From assembly GCF_963855985.1 (NCBI RefSeq), contig NC_087090.1, positions 13,452,501-13,516,500 of the forward strand: 64,000 nt of DNA, read 5' to 3'. This DNA is from Ostrinia nubilalis (taxonomy: Eukaryota; Arthropoda; Insecta; Lepidoptera; Crambidae). A program made the translations under genes and the position numbers. Below the pieces are notes generated by a model. The model was not told the origin of the DNA and did not search any database. It worked only from the letters and a program-made list of their open reading frames with translations. Of the stretch, positions 45,061 through 55,927 are shown piece by piece. How positions within the stretch are numbered: position 1 is the first letter of the stretch; each line of letters begins with the position of its first letter.

Positions 45061-48000
45061 ATGGCATTGAGCGTTGCACTACCTCTGGGAGGTTTGGAGA
45101 CGGAGAATTTCAATTCATTCAACTCATTCGGGCATATCATAGAAATAGCGGGCCTATCTCAGTCTCAGACGAGCCCGAGTCCGTCAGTGTCCAGTGAATC
45201 TAGCGGTATCGGCTCGCTGGGGTCGCTCAAGTCGGAGTCGGTCAACAGTGACTCCCTGCCGTCTAGTCCTCAGACTACAGAGAAGGTATGTTGGAAAATT
45301 TGCACTATTTGTTTGCGTTCGTCCTGGCCTTGACCTCTCTATTTTCATAATAATCCATAATGGCGAATACCTACACCTCGCTATCAATATTTCTCATTTA
45401 TCACTCGATAATGTTCACACATAACCAATTAACAGGGTTGAGATCTTTAATTCAGTTTTGATTTTTTTGTTCTTCAATACAGATAATAATATGGGCAAGG
45501 CTATAAAATCCCAACCCATGCAAAATTGAACCTAATATCACAGCTATCAGTATTTGGTATCCAATAACTTACAAAATTGTAATGAATGACTTGCTTATCT
45601 TAGCAGTTTTTTGTTTTGCTACCTACATATTGTCTTATATTACTTATGTTCATTACAGAAAATATTTGAACCTGTGGTGCAGCCACGTCCGAAGGAAAAA
45701 AATGAAGATGTCAAGATTATGTACCAAGGTCGTGACATCCTTGACCTGTATGCTAACATCACTGACCCGCGGTGGAACTACCGAGCTACGGTGCTGCCCC
45801 CCAACAACCCTGCACTGTTCTTCGCCAACCGCTCGCAGTACCACCGCCTCGGACCCTACGGAACTCGCACACAGTATGTAAAAGATACCTGTCGCCTTTG
45901 TGGCTTCTCTTGGGTTGTCGCTGCCACGGATTGACGTGACTGTGAGACAGCATAAATTCAGAACAAACAAATGTTGAGCGGGTATGACTGGGACACATTA
46001 GGGCGCATATCAACTTCTCTAACGTCACTGGGTGATCGTTTCACCATCATTTAGTTTGTTAGCCAATGACTCTAGTTCAGCGATATTATTTTTAAATGAA
46101 TTTATGACGACCTGCCATTTTGAAATCTAGATGGCAGGGAATTTTTACAAAACAATTTTATTATGAATTTGCTCACGATATGGTTTGCTGTTTTAGACAT
46201 ATTTTTTACTAATTTATCTTAAGATGATTGGTATTTATGTGATAATGAACTAATAATTTGATGAGCAAATGCTTATTTATAGTTCCTTTTGAACTGAAGT
46301 CAATGGCTTGGTGACATTTTCCTATATTTTGATTGAAATGCTTCCCTGTTGTGGCCTATGTCCTGCAGATGACTGTGGAATATTGTATTTGTTATCGTCT
46401 CGCGCATTCGTAGAGTTACATTTTTTAAACGTGACTTAATACTGTGATCTTAATTTAAACATGGCAATTTTTGACAAATTCTGTGAATGTTAGGCGCGAC
46501 GATACGTGACTTCGTTTTTTGTTTTTAACTTATTTAATTGTGTGATAATGTTAGGCTTAATTAATACTTGCAATGCCATACATTTTGCAGACTAATTCCA
46601 AATAAGCATTTCTAGGTCCTACTATTCTAAAAATTGTTTGCAAAGACGAAATTGGTATGATCAAAATTTGTGACACTCCTACATTTCATAGCTATAGCAA
46701 AGGCAGATAAAATTAAAAATATTTATTGTGCCACACCTAGTTCCTCTTAGACGTGTTGATAATTTGTTATCCAAAGAATATAATTGTTTAATGTGCATAT
46801 TATATTAACTATAAATTGTTTAATTACGCAATTTATAATGATTAGTATAAAAATTAATGGTTGAAAACATACAACCAGTAAGGTTTTGTGTCCAGTTATT
46901 CTTAAAGCAATATTTAAATTATGGACATTTACTTTTATCATAATGTGTTATTGAGTCCCACCATTACATGTAATAGTTATTGTTTAAATATTGTTTTTTA
47001 TTCTCTTTAGTCTCTAGAAGTAATGATTTAGATATATTCCACAGTCATTTATCAATAGGATCGTCATTGTTTAAACCAAAAGGCTGCTTCTCGGATGTAA
47101 TTTAAATTAACGATTTTGACGAGATAGGCACGAATTTAAAAGCCAAGCTGTAGGTTAATTTTAAGGTATAATTATGATTGTTGGATGTACCGTCCGATCA
47201 TTACATAATAATAGTGATGACATATTAAACTAGCGGATAACGATCTTGACACAGCCCTAAATCAACTTCGTAGCGACTTGATGAGAAAGCTTGAACAACT
47301 CATAATTACGACGAGCCCATGCAGAACATAGTCAAAGTGGGTTATCAGTGCATATCATCACAAATTAATGCAGTGATTAGATATTCTAAGGTATTAGTAG
47401 TTGTTACAGACAGTTTTAAATCGTTTGAGTCATTGATACGCCCAGATGCTGGGCTTCTAGTGAAATTATATTAAGTGTCGTTAACAGACTGGCAATATCT
47501 CTATGTATGTGCATATATAAAATGTAATATTTGTGGTCTCTTAATTTAGTCAAGATATTTAATAGTGTGAGTCTCTTTCAATTATGTGTAAGTAATGTAT
47601 AACATACTAACTAACTATAATGAATAATAATTATTGATACTGTCCTTTTGTGCGACTTTAGTTCTGCTATGTTGTGATCAGCTTTAAATTGGAACTGGAG
47701 TATTTGTACACAATAATGTTGACATATTCCCCACAAAGTTATTTTTATAAAAAATGTTGATATGAGACAATACAGTATGTAGTTTTCAAAATTTCATTTA
47801 CATATTGATATGGAGTTCGCTTAGAGGTTTGGCAAATATTTTGGAAGGGACCAACATCCATGGCAATCCATGCAGTGTTTATTTTGTTTAAGTTTTATTT
47901 ATTTATAATATCAAAATTTACATCGAAAGCAGTTATCTTATCCAAATTTTACGACATTATTTATTTATCAGCTGCTTTATCCTGAGTCATCACTACACGC

Positions 48001-49910
48001 TTACATATAGGTATCTCTTTTTGTCTATAATAATCAATTTACTGGGCTATGAACATAAATCGTATGAAGTAGTTGTAATAATAACATAATATACAAATCT
48101 ATTTATGTATTTATTTATGATTCAGTGGGTCATGACTGAACATATAGCATGGATCTCAGAATGCAGCTGAAAGTAATACAAATGCCCTCTTGGAAGGCAC
48201 ATCCGAAGAGTTTTGCGAATAATAATTTAATTGATTTGGATGAGCCTTCCGTTGCCTAGTGTGCTATATCCTCAGTCACACATACTCACAAAATGGTTGT
48301 TATTGGTTATTTTAAAATCAAATGTTGCATTCATTATTTTTAGTTTTTAATACAAGCTTCAATCGAATGTAGTTCAAAGGAAAGTATTGGGAGCGATACG
48401 CACAGGTTAGTTAGTGTTGTGAGTGTCAGCGCAGCGCGACGGCCCGTCGCCGCCCGCCGCCCGCCGCCCGCAACTGAGGCCGAGGTGCGATGCAATATTT
48501 GCATTCCAGTTTCGTGTATAAGTTAGCCGCCAAGGGTAGTAGTTGTTAATGTTTATTTAATCCACATTGCCAAATATTTTGGTTGTTGTGCTATTATTAT
48601 TTATTTAACAAAAATCATCTAAAATATCAATTTAGTACCTTCCATTACTGTGTCTTCAAGTGATTTTACAATGTTTTAATCATTTCAATTTTATGCATTT
48701 TTTTATTTAGTCAAATCATTGACATGATATTATCGATGTGTTGTATTATATCTATTGTTCATTCACATACGAGTAAATATTTTTTTCTCATGAACTGTAG
48801 TCAAATGACAGTATTTTTATAATGAAAATTGTATGAAGGGTTTTTGGATAGGCGACGGGCGCGCGCCCATCGCCAACGCGCCCGCCAGCATTACGTATAT
48901 CTGATAAGCATTATGTAGGTTTAGCGAAATAGATTAACTCGGAGATGAACTCCAAGTACCAAAACTTATTAGTTCAATGTTGTTCTCGTATTATCGTGAT
49001 ATAGTGCGTCGCACGCGGCGCAGAGCTCAATATTTTTAGTAACCCTTAAGAAAATTAATACCTCTTTTGAAAAGAATATAATATATATGATATAGTATAT
49101 CCAATCGATAATCACATATTATGTATTTCCCTGTTTATTTTGATGTGATATCATAAATGACTGATCTGAATTTAGTTTTTAAGTTGGTTATTGATATGCA
49201 GTGCTATTTCGAGAGTGTAATTAAGGTTTAATATTGAAAGTGCCAATGCTCGTAATTTAATCTATGACTGTTCCTTTATCGTAGCTGAATGTATTACCCG
49301 GCGCAGCCGGACCACACTTGTCAACTTCAATATAAGCAATCTTCCTTTTAACTTTAAGTTTTCAATTGTTACGTTTAACGAAAACACGTAGTGCACAATC
49401 TCAGTAATGCTTGCAATATTATGTATTTAATTCCTCACTTATAATTTAATCCAGCGTAATGTTAAGAGTACAATATGAGATGATGTTTATATCATTCTAG
49501 TATCAAAATTAGCCGAAGATGTTAATATTATTATTAGTTAGGTAAAATTTTAACATAGCTTCGTATAATTGGAATTTTTTAGTATTTAGTAGTGTATAAT
49601 TACGGCGTAGTGGCAAGCAAGTGTCGTGAGTGTACGAAGTGGCAATAATACTCGCGCGCCCTACTGGGCCGCGCCGGCGCAGCGCGCAGTCGCAACTGAA
49701 AGATAGACACTAGGCGTTTATTTGTTGTAATTATAATAATAGCCGTAGGTATTTTATCGTACTTAAATAATTATTCTTGCGATGCCTTAATTCTGGTTGT
49801 CAATTAGACATGTCTCTGACTAGAATGTTATCATTGTTTTTATTTATTTTAGTTTTTGCTGTTCCGGCTTCCTCCGTGAACTTCCAGTCCAGGCTGTTCT
49901 TTTAAAATGA
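45061..49910 (+). CDS. unrecognised host protein gene (spliced, about 165 aa)
   Basis: Exon 2 follows the acceptor ATTGCAG at 45,058. ATGGCA at 45,061 has a good start context (GACATGG). Coding: 45,061-45,285 (75 codons, donor AAG/GTATGT), then 45,659-45,873 (acceptor TTACAG, phase 0), then a candidate terminal exon 49,853-49,910 (acceptor TTTTAG, stop TGA). Residues 1-30 are hydrophobic/Asn-Phe-rich. Residues 30-72 are very Ser-rich (SSESSGIGSLGSLKSESVNS), suggesting a disordered phosphorylated segment. From about residue 76 the protein is more ordered in composition (IMYQGRDILDLYANITDPRW, then LPPNNPALFFANRSQYHR), with GC-rich third positions that support real coding. No signal peptide or membrane segment. 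I do not recognise the family. An upstream in-frame ATG at 45,028 lies inside the intron and is not used. Confidence 0.7.
45874..45934 (+). CDS. alternative read-through end of exon 3
   Basis: If the donor CA/GTATGT at 45,873/45,874 is not used, the frame continues for 19 codons and the completed last codon to a TGA at 45,932-45,934, giving about 166 residues with a different tail (YVKDTCRLCGFSWVVAATD). The two models give proteins of almost equal length. The donor is a good insect match, so I favour splicing, but intron retention with a long 3' UTR is possible. Confidence 0.4.
45935..49852 (+). other. 3.9-kb intron or long 3' UTR
   Basis: Strikingly free of the mobile elements that fill the rest of the window, which suggests constraint. 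It contains AU-rich ATTTATTTA-type blocks (48,100-48,120 and 47,940-47,965). Three GC-rich islets lie at 48,425-48,480 (CGCCCGCCGCC repeats), 48,850-48,895 and 49,650-49,695. No other coding exon is evident. Confidence 0.5.
49853..49910 (+). CDS. candidate terminal coding exon
   Basis: After TTATTTATTTTAG, 19 codons in the phase set by the 45,873 donor are open and GC-rich compared with their flanks (encoding HFCCSGFLRELPVQAVLLK) before TGA at 49,908. The poly(A) signal is only 60 bp further on. Small size keeps the confidence moderate. Confidence 0.5.
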
Positions 49911-49969
49911 TTTTGAGGTCGATTTATTTTTACCTAAGTGTTCTTATTAAATGTTACCAAAATGTTTTT

Positions 49970-50010
49970 AATAAAATATTTTTATATGTACAAGTTGTTT
50001 TATTTTGTAA
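49970..50010 (+). terminator. poly(A) signal of the 45-50 kb gene
   Basis: AATAAA at 49,970-49,975 is followed by a U/GU-rich stretch (GTTGTTTTATTTTG), the expected downstream element. Cleavage is expected near 49,990-49,997. Confidence 0.6.
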
Positions 50011-50495
50011 AATGTAGCTCTATTCACACACAACACATACACAACAGCATTTCACGTGGACTATTCCAATAATAAGATTTCATAGTTAATCTGCTTTTCT
50101 GCAAATAACTCGAATGACTGATCCAGCAGAAATAGATCGGCGTTTTTGTCCTACATGTGATATAAAGTCGAGTGTTCGGCGTTAACTAATAAATTTTGGT
50201 CACGTTTCTTGGCGTAAACATTATTTTGGGCGTAGTGCCAATCTGAAAAGAAAATTGTTGATAAGTAGGTAGGTGTCTAATACACTGCTGATATCAACTA
50301 GTGTAAGAATATTATCAGCCAGCAACTATGGTAATTAATGTTTTATAGTTTGTATAATAATTAACCGAGATATAAGGGGTGCAATTCTGAATTTGCTTTG
50401 CACTAACGTTTATAGTTTCCAAAGCAATTACATCAAAACCAGTCAAATTAATTAGCAAGAGTGACTACACATCAAGTTCCATTGTCTAGTTTGTT
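50011..50495. other. non-coding stretch, nothing recognised
   Basis: No gene. The short region around 50,040-50,220 is GC-mixed. Confidence 0.45.
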
Positions 50496-50668
50496 ACTCG
50501 TGTACGGAAAAACTACTGAACCGATTTTGATGAAACTACAGGTAGTATTGTTTACTAGGCTGTAATTCATTGAAATAATTGGCCAAATCACACCGAAAAG
50601 TGTCAAGTCGGTCTTTATGTGACAAATCGGAATTTCATGCGGGCGAAGCCGCGGGCAAAATCTAGTTT
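50496..50668 (-). repeat. interspersed repeat, minus strand
   Basis: On the minus strand it starts ACTAGATTTTGCCCGCGGCT and passes into ACCGATTTGTCACATAAAGAC and the ATCAAAATCGGTTCAGTAGT block. It is the same superfamily as 3,201-3,965. Confidence 0.7.
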
Positions 50669-51674
50669 GCTTTACAAGTTGCTATAAAAGCTAGCCAATC
50701 GAGATTTTTCGAATGACACTTCCGTGCAAAAATAAGTTCAGTTTTATAATAAAACGAGGAATCGGGACCACGCTAGATAGCAACTCACGTTTATTTACAC
50801 TCGACTCATCATAGCGTCACGCACGTCACCATTCATAACAAATTGTAGGTAGGTATTATCATACAGTAGGTAGGTATTATACCTACTAACCTCTCGTGTC
50901 GTGTTACTATTTAACTGAATACGGATCATAATAATAGGTATAATAGGAGAATTTACATAAACGTAACTTACTAAATTATTTACCAAAAATCATTATTGAT
51001 TATAGGGGAACCTGTTGAACCTTGGACAGAGTTGTACCTAAAACAATTGTATATATTTTTTAAATTATGCGGTTTATGAAAAGTTGTCTAGGGTATTACA
51101 TACGTTATTTGTCAACATTAACGTGAAGTTAGCTAAGATTCGCCGACGCCGTGCAAGTACAAGAAAAAATGGTAATTTAATATTTTACACTGACGCAGTG
51201 AGATTTTGGAGGTTTACTTCATGTCAATTTATGAAAAATGTTGCATGTTTGACAAAACGGTTATAGTTAGAACAAAATCTTTATATATCTAGCTACTGGA
51301 CGATATGAGTTTCATATCCTAAGCTCAAATGGAAGTGGGTTTATTATGCTTATTAAGTGAAGTAGTCGTAATGTTGTACCTTGACCACCCAACTAGCGAT
51401 GTACCTTGGTCACTGATTTTCATTACGTTTTAATGAGAATTTTATTGTAATAAAAAAAACATATTATACTGTTATAGAAACAATGCTCCGAAGACCTCAA
51501 AATAGCAATTTAAAGTCTGTTTTTGATATATATTTTTTTAATTTCTAATGTTTTTTAAATCTACGTTTAATGTATCTTCATATGACTTTTTTAACATTAT
51601 TTTTGTTGATAAAGCGGTTTTAATGGATATTTTGCTAGAATTTATGTTAAATGATAAGAAATAAAAAAAACTAG
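50669..51674. other. non-coding stretch, nothing recognised
   Basis: AT-rich. The frames at 50,795-50,986 and 51,084-51,266 are unsupported. GTACCTTGACCAC/GTACCTTGGTCAC blocks at 51,375-51,415 and GGTCCAAGGTACATC at 53,094-53,108 are weakly related. Confidence 0.4.
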
Positions 51675-51856
51675 ATTGCAAGTAGGGATTGCAATTGCTG
51701 GATCCAGCATACAGCAATCCAGCTGGATCCAGCGCCTTTTTAAACATGCTGGATCCAGCATACAGTGCTGGATCCAAAAAAGTATGAAGAAGCAGTAAAA
51801 AAATCTGTCTATTTTCCTTTGCCAAAAAAGAATGTGATGCGGCAGGAGATGAAATT

Positions 51857-52278
51857 TTGTTAAAACGAGTAAATAAACAAAACATTGTAGAACCGGTGCA
51901 AGAAGATAAAGACATCATGGAGTTAGAAGAGAATGGTCTAAATGATGACGCAGAACTCGTGAAAATGACTTTAGAGCAAGAGCTTGAGATGCAACTTAAA
52001 AGAGAGAAGGAGAACTTTATAAACGAAAGCCAAAGCCAAGTGGTCAATTAGATTACGAAAAGGTCTTGAAAAAAGAAATGAGCGTTTATGACACCGAAGG
52101 AGTGCGTGGTGAACATTTATCTATGGTGTATGACTATTTAATGACCCTAAAACCGACCAGTGTAGAGGCCGAAAGGGCATTCTCAGCAGCCGGCTACATT
52201 TACTTCCAGAGGATTCAAAAAAAGAAATGGTCAGTCTCATGTCGCCAGATTTTAAACTGCCTAACTATCGCAGAATAA
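51857..52278 (+). pseudogene. hAT transposase C-terminal remnant
   Basis: Two frames cover a decayed transposase. 51,857-52,051 is acidic and Glu-rich and ends at a stop. After a frameshift near 52,030-52,050, a second frame to 52,278 encodes EHLSMVYDYLMTLKPTSVEA followed by ERAFSAAGYI, the conserved hAT dimerisation domain. The expected downstream KLRSRL-type motif is degenerate. The RNase H-like catalytic core and the N-terminal zinc finger are gone, so it cannot be active. The 51,538-52,047 minus-strand frame is its antisense shadow. Confidence 0.85.
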
Positions 52279-52432
52279 TATTTCGGATTCGTAACGTCTA
52301 TTGATACAAAAGATAGATTGCAGCTTAAATTACGATCCTTTTAGTAGTTAATTTTAAAAGAATTTGTAAGACTGTTTCCTACTGATTAGCCGTATTTCAT
52401 ACATTATCGTAAGAAGTAAAATGTGCAAGCAA

Positions 52433-52600
52433 AATGTGTTGGTAAGCGCATAACTCAACAACTTCTGAACCAATTTTTTTTTAAATGTTCGTTGAAGTCC
52501 AAGAATGGTTTTTACTGCGAGAAAAATTCGAATAACTTCCGGGAAAACCCTAAAAACAGCGCTTTTTGCACGCGGGCGAAGCTGTGGGCGGTAAACTAGT
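52433..52600 (-). repeat. interspersed repeat nested in the hAT element
   Basis: It ends GCACGCGGGCGAAGCTGTGG then CGGTAAACTAGT, the inverse of the GCGGCTTCGCCCGCGTG head of the 3,201-3,965 superfamily. It lies between the transposase remnant and the right hAT end. Confidence 0.6.
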
Positions 52601-52749
52601 AACATAAAAAAAAAGTCTTAAAAATGTCGTCTTTTTATTTTCGTTCCACATTTTGCTGGATCCGCGCTGGATCCAGCTGGATTCAGGTCAATCCAGCAAG
52701 AATCCAGCTGGATTGAAAACGCCGCTGGATTGCAATCCCTAATTGCAAG

Positions 52750-53847
52750 TTAAAGCCACTCCAGCGCGTATTTTGTCCTACACGACATAACATATCAACA
52801 TTCAACAAAATTTTCTAGAAAAAATGTTGAATATTGTCATATTTTTGTTGATTGTGTAAGGCTAAACATGGACTGGAGAGCCGGCTTAAACTTAAGTGAT
52901 TTGTTGCCAAAAAAATGTGAAAAATAATTAGTACAAAAAATATGGATTAGGATCTTTTTAAAAAAATACTTTTACTTTTATATTGTTGCTAATAACTGTA
53001 ATAATTGGCATTTCAAATAATAATTTAACAGAAAATTAACAAATTGAAGCGAATATAAGCATTTATTTAAATTTAAATAGGTACAACGTACACGGTCCAA
53101 GGTACATCTGGTTTGCTGTACCTAGGACAGTTTTCCCTTTTTTTTTTCTAGCAGCTAGTATGCCCAAATTTTTAAAATTATACACAATTTTATGAATGAA
53201 TTATGTAGTTAATTAAATGATCTTTAAATATAACTGCACTAGACAAGTTTAACTATCACCACTATTTTTCAAAAAATCAAAATTCGAAAAACTGGCCTAA
53301 GTACAACAGGTTCCCCTACCTACATGAAAAAATATTTACCAATGTTATTATTAATTACATGAGCACGAGAAAATAAGTAAGGCACTGCTACCTTTGAAAC
53401 TGTAATATTATAATCTCGATGTCCACACATTTATAAACGCCATAAGAAGGAAGGGTAAGGCTACCAGTACCAGGTTCGATTCCTAATTATTGTCTATGTG
53501 ACTAGTGTCCTTTATCACTGATGTAAAATTGTAGTGTGGTCATGGAATAAGTACCTATAAAGGCCAAGACCTAATTTATCCTTTCATAGAGACTAAAAAA
53601 TTGCTTTGCTTTACGTTTCCCCTCTACCATCTCTACCTACTTAAGTAGGTAGGTACTTGTTTAATTTTAAAATGAGAGAGAAAGACTTCATTTCAATTTA
53701 TTTATATGAAAGGGGCGCGATTTGCTTTCCGTAGCTACCTACATTCCGTTATCTAATAATTCTTAAACAATCAAAAAAAGTGTGATGCGTCTTCAAAAAA
53801 AGTTTTCCACCATTATGTAGGTAAGTCTAAGATGTTTTTATAGTATA
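52750..53847. other. non-coding stretch with possible SINE fragment
   Basis: GGTTCGATTCC at 53,472-53,482 is a perfect B box on the plus strand, but no A box or defined ends were found. Otherwise AT-rich with GTAGGTAGGTA simple sequence at about 53,640-53,660. Confidence 0.4.
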
Positions 53848-55252
53848 GATGTTACGGTTAACCCTTATTCAAATAAAGGTAGATATATTACCACTTCGTT
53901 TACTTTTAAAAAAGGATCCTAATATTCGATATGGTAATACTTAAAGATATCGTGGTCACTTATTTATATTTTTAAATATATTTTTTTACTTATCTATGCC
54001 ATTTTACAACTTTTCAACGTCATTTGTCACTGTCAGGTAATGTCAAAGTCAACCAAACGGTTTTGTTGTGAAAAATTTCAAGTTCTTAGCGCGCGTTTTT
54101 GGTATTTTTGAAACTTTGTTCAACGAAAATTCTGATAAGTGTTTTTTCGATTCAAATTCCTAAACTATAACATTTATTGTATAATCTCACTTATAGGCAG
54201 CGTCTGCAATTGATTTATTCATATAATTTAGACATTTTAAAGAAGTGGTAAATAGTTTACCACTGTCCGATCCCGTCATGACAAAAGTTTGATGATATAT
54301 GAAAAAAACTGTTGTTTTTTGTATTTGCACAAATAAAACTAAATAAATATTTGGAGAAATTTTAAAGTTTTTTTTATATTAACGTTTTGACGTTACGTAA
54401 TTAGTGAATTGTTAGTTTCAGATTCAAGGTAAGAATAATCATTGTAAGCATAATAACTAATATTAATAAATATATTTTTTATAAAAACAATAAAAATTTT
54501 TCATTCCCAAGATATTTAATAAAATAAAGGTAGAACCAAGAGGAAGTCACTAGTCAAGAACCAAAAACAAACCAAGACGGACAATGGTAACTATTTTACC
54601 ACCAACATTTAATAATTGGTAGCCATGAATGGATAATGGTAAATTATTTACCACCCAAAAAACTACCCCTTCCCCTATTTTTTTATTAATTTTGATCAAA
54701 AATATGAAATAAGTGACCCACAATTACCCAAAATCCACTTCTACTTTGTAAAAAAAATGCATACCAGCTCGCGTTTGAATAAGGGTTAATGTGATAAATT
54801 GAAAATTATGAATAATTACCGACAGTCGCGGTAAAAGTGATCAATTAATAACATTTAACAGTGATTATTTAATAATTCAACCTTAGTAGGTACTAACAAA
54901 TATCATGAAAGAGAACAACATCTTGTGTACGTGCTCTTTTACAGCCGAAATTTTTGAACGTTTTGATATCATATATATATTAATATAATTTGGCATAATG
55001 AGTTTGGAATGATGTTTCTTGCATAATATTACTTTTCCATGATGCCCATAACATAATGTTTTGATTTAAAGTGAAAAATAGGTTAAGGTGCGGCGGGGGT
55101 AGCCCTTGGGCCACCCCTAAGCCGCCTATTTAGTTTTATACACACATAAATGACCTCATATTAATCACATTTACCAAATCATGAGGTAATTATTCATAAT
55201 AACCGGCGATTATTCATAATTTTCACATTTATCACTTTGACCGTAACATTGA
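53848..55252. mobile_element. inverted-repeat element split by a piggyBac-type insertion
   Basis: Joining 53,848-53,861 to 54,790-54,835 restores a left end that reads ATGTTACGGTTAATGTGATA and onward to GAATAATTACCG. The right end, 55,190-55,252, is its inverse with two short indels (AAAATTATGAATAATCGCCG on the other strand, ACCGTAACAT at the tip). Without the insertion the element is about 480 bp with terminal repeats of roughly 45 bp. The interior includes a GGCATAATG/GCCCATAAC block and a GC-rich GGTGCGGCGGGGGTAGCCC stretch. Non-coding. Confidence 0.7.
53862..54785. mobile_element. non-autonomous piggyBac-type element, nested
   Basis: 924 bp with TTAA on both sides (53,858-53,861 and 54,786-54,789). 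The terminal inverted repeats CCCTTATTCAAA are perfect for 12 bp. CCC-starting ends and TTAA duplication are diagnostic of piggyBac. Repeated GGTAAAT(A/T)(G/A)TTTACCAC blocks lie inside (54,246-54,263 and 54,640-54,656). No transposase frame. Confidence 0.85.
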
Positions 55253-55295
55253 GGTAAGAAAGTAGGTAGGTACCTACGCACTAAAAATAATGTCC

Positions 55296-55372
55296 TTGTC
55301 AGACCGAGTGTCGAACACAGTCAACGCATGAAAAGTGGAATTTTCCCACTAGGCTAACACGGTCTTCAGCGC
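55296..55372 (-). repeat. tRNA-derived SINE head
   Basis: On the minus strand, TTAGCCTAGTGGG (55,344-55,356) matches a polymerase III A box. TGTTCGACAC about 35 bp further is a degraded B box. The 3' body is not clear. Confidence 0.5.
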
Positions 55373-55927
55373 TATTGAGGTTTGGATGTCATATTTTATT
55401 TAAAAACTAGTGTTTTATGTAATAGAACATAAGTATTACTTCGTTAATTAACTTTATTAAATAACCCTCCTTCTGGCGCAGTCGGGTAAGTAAAAATAGT
55501 TGCGAAAGTTTGTGAGGGTGAATAAACGATTGAGGTTTTCTTTGTAAGCATTTCTTCCCACAAAAAACCTTACTTGATTTCGATGAAACCTTACAAAGTT
55601 ATAAGTGCCTATTTTACATTAGAAAAGCATATAGGTACCTTGTCTATGCTAGAAGTTAAGGTAACTTATATAAGGATAAGTAAGGATACTTTTTATATCT
55701 ATGAAAAGTCGCAAACAAGTTAATTCCTATTAACTCAAACGAACGCCTAAAAAGTCTAAAAACGGCGCTGCTATGGCAAACAAAAGTAAACCTAGACGTG
55801 TAAATGTAAAAAAACATCTTTTATTTTGCATTTTTAATCTTACTTAATACCTACCTACATAATTTTAGTTTGTGAGTCCAACTAACTAACTCTACTAGCT
55901 AATATAAGCAAACAGACATTGTGAGAT
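55373..55927. other. non-coding stretch, nothing recognised
   Basis: AT-rich. No gene. Confidence 0.5.

Larger units (their letters stand above)
51683..52741 (+). mobile_element. hAT element, internally deleted
   Basis: 1,059 bp flanked by the 8-bp direct duplication ATTGCAAG (51,675-51,682 and 52,742-52,749), the hallmark of hAT transposons. The terminal inverted repeats TAGGGATTGCAAT are perfect for 13 bp. Next to each end is a cluster of CTGGATCCAGC palindromes and half-sites (51,698-51,777 and 52,655-52,725), likely transposase-binding repeats. The body keeps only the C-terminal part of the transposase and carries another repeat at 52,433-52,600. Confidence 0.9.

Noticed and set aside
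45028..45333. Unspliced reading of exon 2 starting at 45,028 and running past the donor
   Set aside because: The first eleven codons lie in the upstream intron and the last sixteen in the downstream intron. Splice signals at 45,058 and 45,286 define the exon.
45061..45934. Ornithine decarboxylase antizyme or nanos-type zinc-finger protein
   Set aside because: Considered because of the Ser-rich N-terminus, short length and long 3' region. No antizyme fold motifs, frameshift site or CCHC fingers could be found.
51538..52047. 169-codon minus-strand frame
   Set aside because: It is antisense to the hAT transposase remnant and Ser/Phe-rich in the manner of a shadow frame.
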